From positions 1 to 38,977 of the forward strand of contig JACWEH010000011.1 of assembly GCA_014653585.1 (NCBI GenBank): DNA of 38,977 bases, written 5' to 3'. The notes under the pieces are model-generated. The model saw only the letters and a list, made by a program, of their open reading frames with translations. It did not search any database and had not been told where the DNA came from. This document shows, piece after piece, positions 11,095-18,923 of the stretch. This stretch comes from Pelagibacterales bacterium SAG-MED38 (GTDB lineage Bacteria > Pseudomonadota > Alphaproteobacteria > Pelagibacterales > Pelagibacteraceae). The position numbers and the translations under genes are program-made. Numbering within the stretch: the first letter of the stretch is position 1; each line of letters begins with the position of its first letter.

Positions 11095-11122
11095 TAATGT
11101 ATTATTATTGTAAAATACATTA
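11095..11122. promoter_or_regulatory. 9-bp inverted repeat in the fabA/irr divergent spacer
   Basis: TAATGTATT at 11095-11103 is mirrored by AATACATTA at 11114-11122 with a 10-base spacer. It is 23 bases before the irr ATG and 44 bases from the fabA start, where an operator for autoregulation of irr or for fabA could sit. It does not match the Irr box consensus. The spacer is very AT-rich, so chance is possible. Confidence 0.35.
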
Positions 11123-11144
11123 AATTTTAATAAATAGTAAAATT

Positions 11145-11537
11145 ATGAATGATATTAAGCAGTTTTTAAGATCTAATGCTTTGAGACCAACAAAGCAAAG
11201 AATAGTCATAGCAGGCTACTTATTCGATGGTACCGATAAGCATGTAACTGCTGAAAGCTTGTCTACGGAGCTTGCTAAAAGAAAGCACATAATATCACTG
11301 GCCACAATTTATAATACACTTCACGATTTTTATGAAAACGGACTTTTGAAAAAACTTACTCTTAGCGCTGATAGAGTCTATTTTGATACAAACACAGATG
11401 ATCATCATCATTTTTATTCTGAAAAAGAACAATTCCTAATTGATATTAATAAGAACATAAAAGTAAATGGCTTGCCTAAGACTCCAAAAAATAAAAAGAT
11501 TAATAAGGTAGAAGTTATTGTTCACCTCGATAAGTAA
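11145..11537 (+). CDS. irr: Iron response regulator Irr (Fur superfamily)
   Basis: Fur-family DNA-binding regulator that in Rhizobiales and relatives senses iron through heme availability. It has 130 residues with a winged helix whose recognition region is SLATIYNTLHDFYENGLL, followed by DTNTDDHHHFY, the His cluster (His87-His89) that is a hallmark of Irr. The protein has no cysteine at all, so it lacks the CxxC zinc site of Fur/PerR and also the GCPW heme motif of Bradyrhizobium Irr. Its position divergent from fabA is the classic alphaproteobacterial irr-fabA neighbourhood. A canonical Irr box lies just downstream, before rubrerythrin. The Irr assignment over Fur or Mur rests on these three points together. 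Confidence 0.88.
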   Translation: MNDIKQFLRSNALRPTKQRIVIAGYLFDGTDKHVTAESLSTELAKRKHIISLATIYNTLHDFYENGLLKKLTLSADRVYFDTNTDDHHHFYSEKEQFLIDINKNIKVNGLPKTPKNKKINKVEVIVHLDK

Positions 11538-11555
11538 TTGATAATAGTTATCAAT
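11537..11555. promoter_or_regulatory. Perfect palindrome with TGA-N9-TCA core (iron-rhodo/Fur-like box)
   Basis: ATTGATAA (11537-11544), a 3-base centre TAG and TTATCAAT (11548-11555) form a perfect 8-bp inverted repeat. Its core TGA-N9-TCA is the pattern described for RirA iron-rhodo boxes and also resembles a Fur/Mur half-site pair. It begins on the last base of the irr stop codon and lies 5 bases upstream of the Irr box. It could also form a small hairpin at the end of irr, but no T-tract follows, so an operator reading is preferred. Confidence 0.5.
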
Positions 11556-11560
11556 ATCAG

Positions 11561-11577
11561 TTTAGAATGATTCTAAA
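11561..11577. promoter_or_regulatory. Irr box (iron control element) upstream of rubrerythrin
   Basis: TTTAGAATGATTCTAAA is an inverted repeat with arms TTTAGAAT and ATTCTAAA around a single central G. It matches the published Irr/ICE consensus (TTAGAA-N3-TTCTAA core). It ends 3 bases before a consensus -35 element, about 46 bp upstream of the likely transcription start. That position fits either activation from next to the -35 element or repression. Confidence 0.8.
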
Positions 11578-11580
11578 GTG

Positions 11581-11610
11581 TTGACAAAATTTGAATCAAC
11601 CTTATATAAA
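11581..11610 (+). promoter_or_regulatory. Sigma-70-type promoter of the rubrerythrin operon
   Basis: A perfect -35 TTGACA at 11581-11586 is followed by TATATA (11603-11608, spacing 16) overlapping TATAAA (11605-11610, spacing 18). The likely start of transcription is around 11615, some 34 bases before the ATG. This is the clearest promoter in the window. Confidence 0.7.
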
Positions 11611-11648
11611 AAACTAATTGTTAATTAATTATTGTTGAGGAAGAAAAC

Positions 11649-12068
11649 ATGACTGAATTAAAAGAAAGTAAAACACTTGATAATTTGAAAGCAGCATTCG
11701 CTGGTGAAAGTCAAGCAAACAGAAGATATTTATATTTTGCTCAAAAGGCAGATGTAGAAGGCCACAATGATGTAGCTGCAGTATTTAGATCTACTGCCGA
11801 AGGTGAAACTGGCCATGCTCATGGTCATTTAGAATTCATGGAAGAAGTTGGTGATCCAGCGACTGGTGAACCAATTGGATCAACAGAAGATAATCTAAAA
11901 GCTGCAATAGCAGGTGAAACGCATGAGTACACAGATATGTATCCTGGTATGGCAAAGACAGCACGTGAAGAAGGTTTTGATGAAATTGCTGACTGGTTTG
12001 AAACATTAGCAAAAGCTGAAAAATCTCACGCAGGTAAATTCCAAAAAACACTAGATTCAATCGATTAA
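11649..12068 (+). CDS. Rubrerythrin, erythrin-only form (no rubredoxin domain)
   Basis: Ferritin-like diiron protein that in this family reduces hydrogen peroxide. It has 139 residues forming one four-helix bundle. Ligand candidates are Glu20 ([10 protein letters not shown]), Glu53 and His56 (EGETGH), Glu90 (AGETHEY) and Glu124 with His127 (AEKSH). The C-terminal rubredoxin domain with its CxxC pairs, present in classical rubrerythrins, is absent, so electrons must come from another protein. A strong GAGGAAG Shine-Dalgarno precedes the ATG. It is the first gene of a set with a CCG-type Fe-S oxidoreductase and a DUF3501 protein, and is preceded by two iron-type operators. Confidence 0.93.
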   Translation: MTELKESKTLDNLKAAFAGESQANRRYLYFAQKADVEGHNDVAAVFRSTAEGETGHAHGHLEFMEEVGDPATGEPIGSTEDNLKAAIAGETHEYTDMYPGMAKTAREEGFDEIADWFETLAKAEKSHAGKFQKTLDSID

Positions 12069-12075
12069 GTTATTT

Positions 12076-12096
12076 GGGGCTGTTATAAACAGCCCC
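12076..12096 (+). terminator. GC-rich hairpin between rubrerythrin and the Fe-S oxidoreductase gene
   Basis: GGGGCTGTT (12076-12084), loop ATA and AACAGCCCC (12088-12096) make a perfect 9-bp stem, very strong for such an AT-rich genome. TAACTTAAAC follows, without a run of T. It may therefore act as a leaky terminator, or as a stabiliser of the rubrerythrin mRNA 3' end, so that rubrerythrin is made in excess over the downstream genes. Confidence 0.55.
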
Positions 12097-12107
12097 TAAC
12101 TTAAACA

Positions 12108-13448
12108 ATGGATTATAAAAAAGAAGGAAGTCTCGCCGCACCTACTAGGGATCTAGTAGATTGGAATTCTGAAAGCTACACCAACGAAGAAGAGTTAAAC
12201 GCCGAGATGAAAAGGCAGTTTGAGGTTTGTCATAGTTGTAGAAGATGTTTTAATCTCTGTGATAGCTTTCCGACGTTATTTGATTTGATTGATGACTCTC
12301 CAAATGAATCAGTTGATGATCTCACCAAGAAAGATTTCGAAGACATTACTGACAAATGTACACTTTGTGATATGTGCTTCATGACTAAATGTCCATATGT
12401 TCCACCACATGAGTTTAACATTGATTTCCCTCACCTTATGTTGCGTTATAGAACTTTTCAGGATAAGCAGAATAAGTTGCCAAAAATTCCTAAAGAGTTG
12501 GCTAAAATAGATCGCAACGCTAATCTAGCCAAAATTTCTCCCACTCTTGCAAACTGGAGTTCTGATAAAAAAAATAGTCTAACACGGCGCCCACTTGAGA
12601 TGATAAGTGGCATTGATAAAGACGCTGAGTTACCTAAGTTCGAAAAAAAGACATTCCACGAATTATCAGAGAAAATTGATATTAAAGTAAACGCAAGTGC
12701 ACCTGCTTTTGGAAGAAAAGTTGCAATTTACTCAACGTGCTATGTAAATTTCAATAATTCAAAGGTTGGAATCGCTGCTCAAAAAGTACTAAACCATAAT
12801 GGTGTTGAAACTATCTCTTCATATCCCGGATGCTGCGGCATGCCACATTTAGAGCAAGCTCAGCATGAAAAGGTTATTAAACAATCTGAAATCGTGTCTA
12901 AAGAACTTTGTAGTTTGATAGATCAAGGGTATCAAATTGTCACTTTAACCGCGAGTTGTGGGCTGATGCTCAAATTTGAATGGCCACTTCTCAATCCTAA
13001 TAACGAAAATGTAAAAAAACTCTCAAAAAATGTTTTTGATATTGATGAATTCATTGTTGATATAAGTAAAAAAGAGGGGTTAGTTGAAGGTCTTAATTCT
13101 CTTGATGGAGGAGTGACTGTTCACAATGCGTGTCACGCAAGAGCTCAGAACATGGGTAATAAAGCTATGGAGATGTTAAAGAAATTACCTGATACAAAAG
13201 TTGATGTTGTAGAAAAGTGCGCAGGGCATGGAGGAACTTTTGGAGTTATGAAGAAAACTCGAAAGTCCGCAAATAAGTACGGCAAAGCAACAGCTAGACA
13301 AATTAAAAATAAGAAAAATAAGTTAATGGTTTCAGATTGCCCACTTGCTTGCAAGCACCTTAATGAGTTTTTAAACGAAGACAAAGACTCTAATTATATT
13401 TCAATGCATCCAATAGAAGTAGTAGCTCAAGCGTATAATCTCTCTTGA
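12108..13448 (+). CDS. CCG-domain Fe-S oxidoreductase (heterodisulfide reductase/GlpC-like)
   Basis: Probable electron-transfer protein; the exact reaction is not known. It has 446 residues. The N-terminal ferredoxin part has two cysteine clusters: Cys41, 44, 47, 51 (CHSCRRCFNLC) and Cys84, 87, 90, 95 (CTLCDMCFMTKC). Two CCG-type domains follow, recognisable by PGCCGMPH and CHARAQNMG with EKCAGHGG; the first canonical CCG is intact, whereas the second reads CAG. Related proteins include HdrB/HdrD and GlpC. No membrane segment is seen. It lies between rubrerythrin and a DUF3501 gene, a set I recall as conserved in proteobacteria; the context suggests it feeds electrons to the rubredoxin-less rubrerythrin. 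That role is inference. Confidence 0.85.
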   Translation: MDYKKEGSLAAPTRDLVDWNSESYTNEEELNAEMKRQFEVCHSCRRCFNLCDSFPTLFDLIDDSPNESVDDLTKKDFEDITDKCTLCDMCFMTKCPYVPPHEFNIDFPHLMLRYRTFQDKQNKLPKIPKELAKIDRNANLAKISPTLANWSSDKKNSLTRRPLEMISGIDKDAELPKFEKKTFHELSEKIDIKVNASAPAFGRKVAIYSTCYVNFNNSKVGIAAQKVLNHNGVETISSYPGCCGMPHLEQAQHEKVIKQSEIVSKELCSLIDQGYQIVTLTASCGLMLKFEWPLLNPNNENVKKLSKNVFDIDEFIVDISKKEGLVEGLNSLDGGVTVHNACHARAQNMGNKAMEMLKKLPDTKVDVVEKCAGHGGTFGVMKKTRKSANKYGKATARQIKNKKNKLMVSDCPLACKHLNEFLNEDKDSNYISMHPIEVVAQAYNLS

Positions 13449-13479
13449 TTTTGTTAAGTTAGACACTACATAAATCTTT

Positions 13480-14073
13480 ATGACTATAGAAAATAGAAAA
13501 ATTGAATCCTCTGATCTGCTTGAATATAGCGCTTATGCGAAAGAAAGAAGAAGTATAAGAAAAGAGGTAGTTCAGATGAAAAAAAATAGGAGAGTGGAAC
13601 TCGGACCACATTCTACGTTTTATTTCGAAAACTTCTTTACTATGAAAGCTCAAATTCAAGAGATGCTTTACATAGAAAAGGGTGGCGATGAACAACTCAA
13701 AGATGAGTTAGAGGCTTATAATCCTCTTGTACCACAAGGCTCAGAACTTGTAGCAACTTTTATGTTTGAAATTGATAATCCAAACACAAGAAAAAAAGTT
13801 TTATCGTCCTTAGGAAATGTTGAGAATAAATTATTCATAAGTATTAACGGGACAAAGCTATACGCGACACCTGAAGAAGATGTAGATCGTACAGATAACT
13901 CAGGAAAAACTTCATCTGTTCATTTTATTCATTTTAAATTTAGTGATAAGCAAGTTGAGGAATTTAAAAACTTAAGCAGCAGAATTGAGATTGGCACAGA
14001 CCACGATAACTATCTTCATAGTACTGTGCTTTCTAAAGAAGTGAAAGAAGCCCTGGCAAAAGATTTTAAGTAA
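13480..14073 (+). CDS. DUF3501 family protein
   Basis: Function unknown. It has 197 residues, soluble, no signal peptide. The N-terminal segment EYSAYAKERRSIRKEVVQMKKNRRVELGPH and the block QIQEMLYIEKGG with LEAYNPLVPQGSELVATFM are the features by which I recognise the DUF3501 family. It has no cysteine cluster, so it is unlikely to be a redox carrier itself. It is the third gene of the rubrerythrin operon, 31 bp after the Fe-S oxidoreductase, and ends 3 bp from the convergent dut. Its strict company with a CCG oxidoreductase and a rubrerythrin suggests a part in the same oxidative-stress function. Confidence 0.85.
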   Translation: MTIENRKIESSDLLEYSAYAKERRSIRKEVVQMKKNRRVELGPHSTFYFENFFTMKAQIQEMLYIEKGGDEQLKDELEAYNPLVPQGSELVATFMFEIDNPNTRKKVLSSLGNVENKLFISINGTKLYATPEEDVDRTDNSGKTSSVHFIHFKFSDKQVEEFKNLSSRIEIGTDHDNYLHSTVLSKEVKEALAKDFK

Positions 14074-14076
14074 TTC

Positions 14077-14532
14077 TTATTTACCAGTAGATCCAAATCC
14101 ACCTTGACCTCGATTAGTCTCATCTAAATTGTCAACTTCTTTAAATTCTACTTTAGTGACATTTGAGAAAACCATTTGAGCAATTCTTTCTAGAGGACGA
14201 ACAATAAATTTTTCTTTACTTAAATTTATTAGTATTACTTTTATTTCTCCTCTGTAATCACTATCAATGGTACCTGGTGTATTCAAAACAGTTATTCCGT
14301 GTTTAAAAGCAAGGCCAGACCTTGGTCTTACCTGGGCTTCCATGCCTGTCGGCATTGAAATTGAAATTCCACATGCAATTATTTCTTTTTCCCATGGGGG
14401 AATTGTAATATCACTTTTTATTGAGGCACATAAATCAACTCCTGAAGCTTCTTTTGACTGATACTTAGGCAATTCAAAGTCTTCAATATCAGATATTTTT
14501 TTAATGAATATAGAATTTTTTTTAGTGGACAA
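14077..14532 (-). CDS. dut: Deoxyuridine 5'-triphosphate nucleotidohydrolase (dUTPase)
   Basis: Hydrolyses dUTP to dUMP, keeping uracil out of DNA and supplying thymidylate synthesis. It has 151 residues and all five trimeric dUTPase motifs: ASGVDLCASI (I), RPRSGLAFKHGI (II), GTIDSDYRGEI (III), RIAQMVF (IV) and the C-terminal RGQGGFGSTGK (V). It starts 4 bp after the coaBC stop and is the last gene of ubiE-ubiB-coaBC-dut. Confidence 0.96.
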   Translation of the reverse strand: MSTKKNSIFIKKISDIEDFELPKYQSKEASGVDLCASIKSDITIPPWEKEIIACGISISMPTGMEAQVRPRSGLAFKHGITVLNTPGTIDSDYRGEIKVILINLSKEKFIVRPLERIAQMVFSNVTKVEFKEVDNLDETNRGQGGFGSTGK

Positions 14533-14536
14533 GCTT

Positions 14537-15736
14537 CTAACTTTTTAGATGCTGAACTATCTTATGAGATAATTTCTCAGCAACTTCCTCTTTTCGCATC
14601 TGTTTCCAGTTTTCGGTTTCAGATTTAGAAATAAAATGAATCTCATTTGTATCTTTACCAATAACTTGTCCGTTTGAAACATTATTACCGAGAATCCAAT
14701 CACAGCCCTTTTTTTCCAATTTAATTTTTGAATTTTCCTCTAGTTTCTCAGTTTCAGCTGCAAAGCCAACTACAAGGCCTGGTCTCTTATCATTACGTTT
14801 ACTTAATCTAGATAAAATATCTGGATTCTCTTCTAATGTGATGTCTAGCCTTGAACCGTTTTTCTTAATTTTGGTTTCACTTTGTTTCATAACTTTATAA
14901 TCAGCAACTGCAGCAGCACAGATAGCAATATTTACAGGTAACGCTTTATCGCATTCGAGCATCATTTCATCAGCCGATGACACATGAACAACCTTATCGA
15001 CATTGGGATTAGGTAATTTAGTTGGTCCAGAGATTAAAGTTGTGTAAGCACCCAATGATGATAATTTTTCTGCGATTGTGAAGCCCTGCTTCCCAGAAGA
15101 TTCGTTGGAAATAAATCTTACAGGGTCTATCATTTCTTTTGTTGGCCCAGATGTAACAAGAGCTGAGAAATCTCTAAGTGGTTTGAAATCTAAACTATTA
15201 ATAAAATCATTTGTATATTTTATAATTTCACTCGGTTCACTCATCCGGCCTTCCCCATATTCCCCGCAAGCCATTTCACCATTTTCTGGTCCAACAAATT
15301 TTATGCCATCATTTCTAAGAGTTTGAATATTCCTTTGTGTTGCATTGTTAAGCCACATTCTTACATTCATTGCTGGCGCAACAATTATGGGTTTATTTGT
15401 AGCCACCAAAACAGTTGATGCTAAATCGTCTGTATTCCCATACGCAATTTTGGACATGATGTTTGCTGTTGCAGGCGCAACAAGAATGACGTCAGCTTGT
15501 CTGGAAAGTTGTATATGACCCATTTCATGTTCATCAGTTAAGTTGAATAGATCTGTATAAACCTTATTTTCTGATAAGCTCTCAATGGATAAGGGTGTTA
15601 CAAATTCTGAACCTGATTTTGTTAGAATACAAGTAACATCAATGTTATTGGCTTTAAGACCCCTTATTATTTCAAGCGATTTATAAGCGGCAATACCACC
15701 GGTAATGATTAACAATACCTTTTTTGATTTATTCAT
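14537..15736 (-). CDS. coaBC: Bifunctional phosphopantothenoylcysteine decarboxylase/phosphopantothenate-cysteine ligase
   Basis: Performs two steps of coenzyme A synthesis: ligation of cysteine to 4'-phosphopantothenate (CoaB) and FMN-dependent decarboxylation (CoaC). It has 399 residues. The CoaC half (1 to about 185) shows GHIQLSRQADVILVAPATAN with the catalytic His, PAMNVRMW, and the Cys-containing GEMACGEYGEGRM. The CoaB half has LVTSGPTKEMIDPVRFISNESSG and AAVADYKV. The start is 60 bp after ubiB. The same neighbours (ubiB before, dut after) are seen in many alphaproteobacteria. Confidence 0.96.
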   Translation of the reverse strand: MNKSKKVLLIITGGIAAYKSLEIIRGLKANNIDVTCILTKSGSEFVTPLSIESLSENKVYTDLFNLTDEHEMGHIQLSRQADVILVAPATANIMSKIAYGNTDDLASTVLVATNKPIIVAPAMNVRMWLNNATQRNIQTLRNDGIKFVGPENGEMACGEYGEGRMSEPSEIIKYTNDFINSLDFKPLRDFSALVTSGPTKEMIDPVRFISNESSGKQGFTIAEKLSSLGAYTTLISGPTKLPNPNVDKVVHVSSADEMMLECDKALPVNIAICAAAVADYKVMKQSETKIKKNGSRLDITLEENPDILSRLSKRNDKRPGLVVGFAAETEKLEENSKIKLEKKGCDWILGNNVSNGQVIGKDTNEIHFISKSETENWKQMRKEEVAEKLSHKIVQHLKS

Positions 15737-15796
15737 TCCGTAGAGTTATACTTTTTTATTTATCTTGAAAAGAAAATACAATTATAAAAAAGTATT

Positions 15797-17332
15797 CTAT
15801 ATCAATGATATAATTAAAGCCAAGCTTGAAATTAAGACCATTCCGCCAATTATAAAGTACTTTCTATTAGTCTTTTGGGGTGTATTATCTGAATTGCCTT
15901 CAGTGATGATATTAAAAGCTTGATCGGCTCTTGAGATAAAATCAGGAATATCAGGCATTTTACGAGCAATACTTTGAAGAGTTTCCTGTGTTTGTTTTAA
16001 TCTATTTTTTATTCCCAGTTCATCTTTAAGCCAAGTTTCTATTTCAGGTTTAGAAACTTCCCAGAAATTTATTTCAGGATCCAGTTTTCTTGCTACGCCC
16101 TCAACAGTAATCATAGTTTTTTGCAACAAAAGAAGTTGAGGTTGTAAAAACATATTAAATTGTTCTGTTATATCAAAAAGTTGAATTAATACATTGCCCA
16201 TAGAAATATTTTTTGCTTTTTGATTAATTATAGGCTCGCCAATTGACCTCAAAGCTTGTGAAAAGTCTTCAGTAGATTGACTTTTATCAATTAGTCCAGC
16301 TTCTTGATGAATTTTAGCTATCAAATAATAATCTTGCTTTATAAATCCGTAAATAATTTCTGCTAGGTAAGATCTATTCTTCTTATCAAGCCTTCCCATA
16401 ATTCCAAAGTCAACTGCAAGTAAATTTCCATTTTTATTTAAAAATAAATTACCTTGATGAAGATCTGCATGGAAATAGCCGTCTCTGATCGACTGTCTTA
16501 AAAAATTTACTATTAAATTTTCAGCTGATTTTTTGATATCATAATTATTTTCATTAAGTTTTTCGATTTTATCTGCTGGGATTCCATTAATTTTCTCCAT
16601 GGTAAGTATTTTTTGAGTAATTTTTTCCCAATAAACTAGTGGGACATAAAAACTCCCGTCTAATTGAGTATTTTCTCTAAGTTCTGATGCAGCTGCTGCC
16701 TCATATCTCAAGTCCAGTTCAAACTTAATCACTTCTTTTGCTTTTTTGATAATTGAATTAGGCCTTAACCTCTCAAATTCCTTAAAATTCTCCATGAAAG
16801 AAGTCAGCCATTCTAGGCGTGACATTTCTTGTTCTATGATTTTTTCAATTTGAGGTCTGAGTATTTTAACCGCTACTTCAGTTTCAATCCCATTATTATT
16901 TATTTTTGCAAAGTGAACTTGAGCTATAGATGCCGCAGCAATTGGTTCACTAAAATCAGTAAATACCCTATCTATAGTTGTTCCGAACTCACTTTCTACA
17001 ATTTTAATTGCAATATCTTTAGAAAAAGGCGGTAAATTATCTCTTAAAATAGATAAGTCATCCGCAATAGTATTTCCAACAATATCTGGCCGTGTTGAAA
17101 TTAGCTGGCCCAATTTGACGAAAGAGGGGCCTAGCTCATTTAATGCTTTAGCAACCCTAACTCCGTCTGAGTCATTCATTAGTTCTTTATTTTTAGAAAC
17201 TCCTATAGATAAAAGTTGAGTGATTATTGTGTAAATAATTCTGTATCTCACATTTTGACCTATTAGTCGTAATATGTCGTGTGCTTTAAATATTCTGATT
17301 ATCTTTAATAGAAAAAAAAAATTATTTATCAT
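15797..17332 (-). CDS. ubiB: Ubiquinone biosynthesis regulatory kinase-like protein UbiB
   Basis: ADCK/ABC1-family atypical kinase or ATPase needed for ubiquinone synthesis. It has 511 residues. Visible are the KxGQ motif (Lys73-Gln76 in VKLGQLISTRPD), the Ala-rich loop AAASIAQVH, the Lys motif VAVKILRP, DLHQGNLF and the metal-binding DFG (VDFGIMGRLD). The C-terminus has one hydrophobic helix (IIGGMVLISSLALIISLI), fitting a membrane anchor. Near the start, three Phe codons are embedded in a T10 run that leaves the frame intact. Its start overlaps the ubiE stop by 4 bp. Confidence 0.95.
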   Translation of the reverse strand: MINNFFFLLKIIRIFKAHDILRLIGQNVRYRIIYTIITQLLSIGVSKNKELMNDSDGVRVAKALNELGPSFVKLGQLISTRPDIVGNTIADDLSILRDNLPPFSKDIAIKIVESEFGTTIDRVFTDFSEPIAAASIAQVHFAKINNNGIETEVAVKILRPQIEKIIEQEMSRLEWLTSFMENFKEFERLRPNSIIKKAKEVIKFELDLRYEAAAASELRENTQLDGSFYVPLVYWEKITQKILTMEKINGIPADKIEKLNENNYDIKKSAENLIVNFLRQSIRDGYFHADLHQGNLFLNKNGNLLAVDFGIMGRLDKKNRSYLAEIIYGFIKQDYYLIAKIHQEAGLIDKSQSTEDFSQALRSIGEPIINQKAKNISMGNVLIQLFDITEQFNMFLQPQLLLLQKTMITVEGVARKLDPEINFWEVSKPEIETWLKDELGIKNRLKQTQETLQSIARKMPDIPDFISRADQAFNIITEGNSDNTPQKTNRKYFIIGGMVLISSLALIISLI

Positions 17333-18012
17333 AATTCTTTCTTTTCTGCTGAATGCATCGCAACTACTCCATTAAAAAGATTGCGGTAGTCAACTGTTAC
17401 AAAATCTGAACTTTTAATTATTTCTAGAAACTCTTCTTGTGATGGGAATTCTCTAATTGTTCTAGTTAAATATTTATAAGGCTCTTCATCGCCAACAATA
17501 ACTTTTCCAAATATCGGAATTAATGAAGAATATAAGTTGTATACCTTAGATAACGATTCATTTTTAACCTTAGAAAATTCAAGACATAGAAATCTACCGC
17601 CAGGTTTCAAAACTCTTTTTGCTTCCTGCAAGGATTTTTTAAGATCACTAAAATTTCTAACACCAAAAGAAACTAAATAAGCATCAAAAGTATTATCTTC
17701 AAAAGGCAGTTGCTCAGCTGGTGCGACTACCCACTCAATATCATTTGAATACTGCTTTATTCTTTTTCCTACTTCAACCATATTCTCATTCGGATCACAG
17801 ACTATAGCCTTACCTTTTCCATTAACTCTTTTAAGGAAGCGCCTTGAAATATCTCCTGTGCCACCAGCGACATCAATTATTTTCATTTCTTCATGAGGTG
17901 AAAGCCAATCAATCATTAATTCTTTCCAATACCTATGAACACCCATAGACATTACATCGTTCATAATATCGTATTTACTCGCAACTGAATTAAAGACTTC
18001 TTTTGTTTCCAT
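17329..18012 (-). CDS. ubiE: Ubiquinone C-methyltransferase UbiE
   Basis: SAM-dependent C-methylation of the demethoxy-benzoquinol ring in ubiquinone synthesis. It has 227 residues. The family signature YDIMNDVMSMGVHRYWK is at the N-terminus, the SAM-binding motif is DVAGGTGD, and RVLKPGGRFLCLEFS is the second signature. The gene is first in a four-gene unit with ubiB, coaBC and dut, divergent from mutM over 65 bp. No menaquinone genes are seen, so the ubiquinone role is preferred. Confidence 0.95.
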   Translation of the reverse strand: METKEVFNSVASKYDIMNDVMSMGVHRYWKELMIDWLSPHEEMKIIDVAGGTGDISRRFLKRVNGKGKAIVCDPNENMVEVGKRIKQYSNDIEWVVAPAEQLPFEDNTFDAYLVSFGVRNFSDLKKSLQEAKRVLKPGGRFLCLEFSKVKNESLSKVYNLYSSLIPIFGKVIVGDEEPYKYLTRTIREFPSQEEFLEIIKSSDFVTVDYRNLFNGVVAMHSAEKKEL

Positions 18013-18077
18013 CTAATAAATATTTGATAAGTTAAGTATCTTTTATTTTATAACTAATAATTAATATATAAAAATAT

Positions 18078-18908
18078 ATGCCTGAGTTGCCTGAAGTTCA
18101 AACTGTAGTTAATGGGATAAAAAGTAAACTTATTGGATCAAAGATCAAAGACACAGAGGTATTTGTCAAAAAACTCAGATATCCTGTACCAATAAACCTT
18201 AAAAATAAAATTAATAAAAGCTCACTATTAGATGTAGAGAGGCGAGCAAAATACATAATTTTAAGGTTATCGAATGACTACTCTCTTATTATTCACCTCG
18301 GTATGTCCGGAAGAATAATTATTGATAAAAAAAAAGAGATAAAATCGATTAAACACACACATTTTCAGTTACATTTTTCCAATGATTTACTATTGCAATT
18401 TATAGATCCGCGAAGGTTTGGCTGCATATTACTAAGAGAAACCAGCAAGCTACTAGAAGAAAGGCTTCTTAAATATTTAGGTGTTGAACCGCTTGATAAA
18501 TCTTTTAATTACAAATATTTGCATGAAATCGCTAGCAATAAAACATCACCAATTAAATCCATAATTATGAACCAAAAGTATGTTGTAGGTGTCGGGAATA
18601 TTTATGCATCTGAGTCTCTATTTTTATCAAACATAAGTCCTTTTAAAATAGGCAGCAAACTTACTTTATCTGAAAGCGATCGATTGGTGCGTTCAATTAA
18701 GAGGGTACTTAAAAAATCAATTCAAATGGGGGGATCAAGTATAAATGATCATACGATGATTTCTGGCAAGTTAGGCCATTACCAGAATAAACTTCAAGTA
18801 TACGGACGTGATGGGCAAAAATGTAGAAATAAATCTTGTCAGCTGCCCATAATACGCATAGTAATAGCCCAGAGATCGACATTCTACTGTAGTAGCTGTC
18901 AAAAATAA
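18078..18908 (+). CDS. mutM: Formamidopyrimidine-DNA glycosylase (MutM/Fpg)
   Basis: Base-excision repair enzyme that removes 8-oxoguanine and formamidopyrimidines and cleaves the abasic site. It has 276 residues. The N-terminus MPELPEVQTVV provides Pro2 and Glu3 of the active site; VERRAKYIIL carries Lys58, HLGMSGR follows, and the helix-two-turn-helix is at VGVGNIYASES. The C-terminal zinc finger has CRNKSC and CSSC, i.e. CxxxxC then CxxC. It is divergent from ubiE and 15 bp ahead of rpsT. Confidence 0.96.
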   Translation: MPELPEVQTVVNGIKSKLIGSKIKDTEVFVKKLRYPVPINLKNKINKSSLLDVERRAKYIILRLSNDYSLIIHLGMSGRIIIDKKKEIKSIKHTHFQLHFSNDLLLQFIDPRRFGCILLRETSKLLEERLLKYLGVEPLDKSFNYKYLHEIASNKTSPIKSIIMNQKYVVGVGNIYASESLFLSNISPFKIGSKLTLSESDRLVRSIKRVLKKSIQMGGSSINDHTMISGKLGHYQNKLQVYGRDGQKCRNKSCQLPIIRIVIAQRSTFYCSSCQK

Positions 18909-18923
18909 TAAATACAAAAAAAT

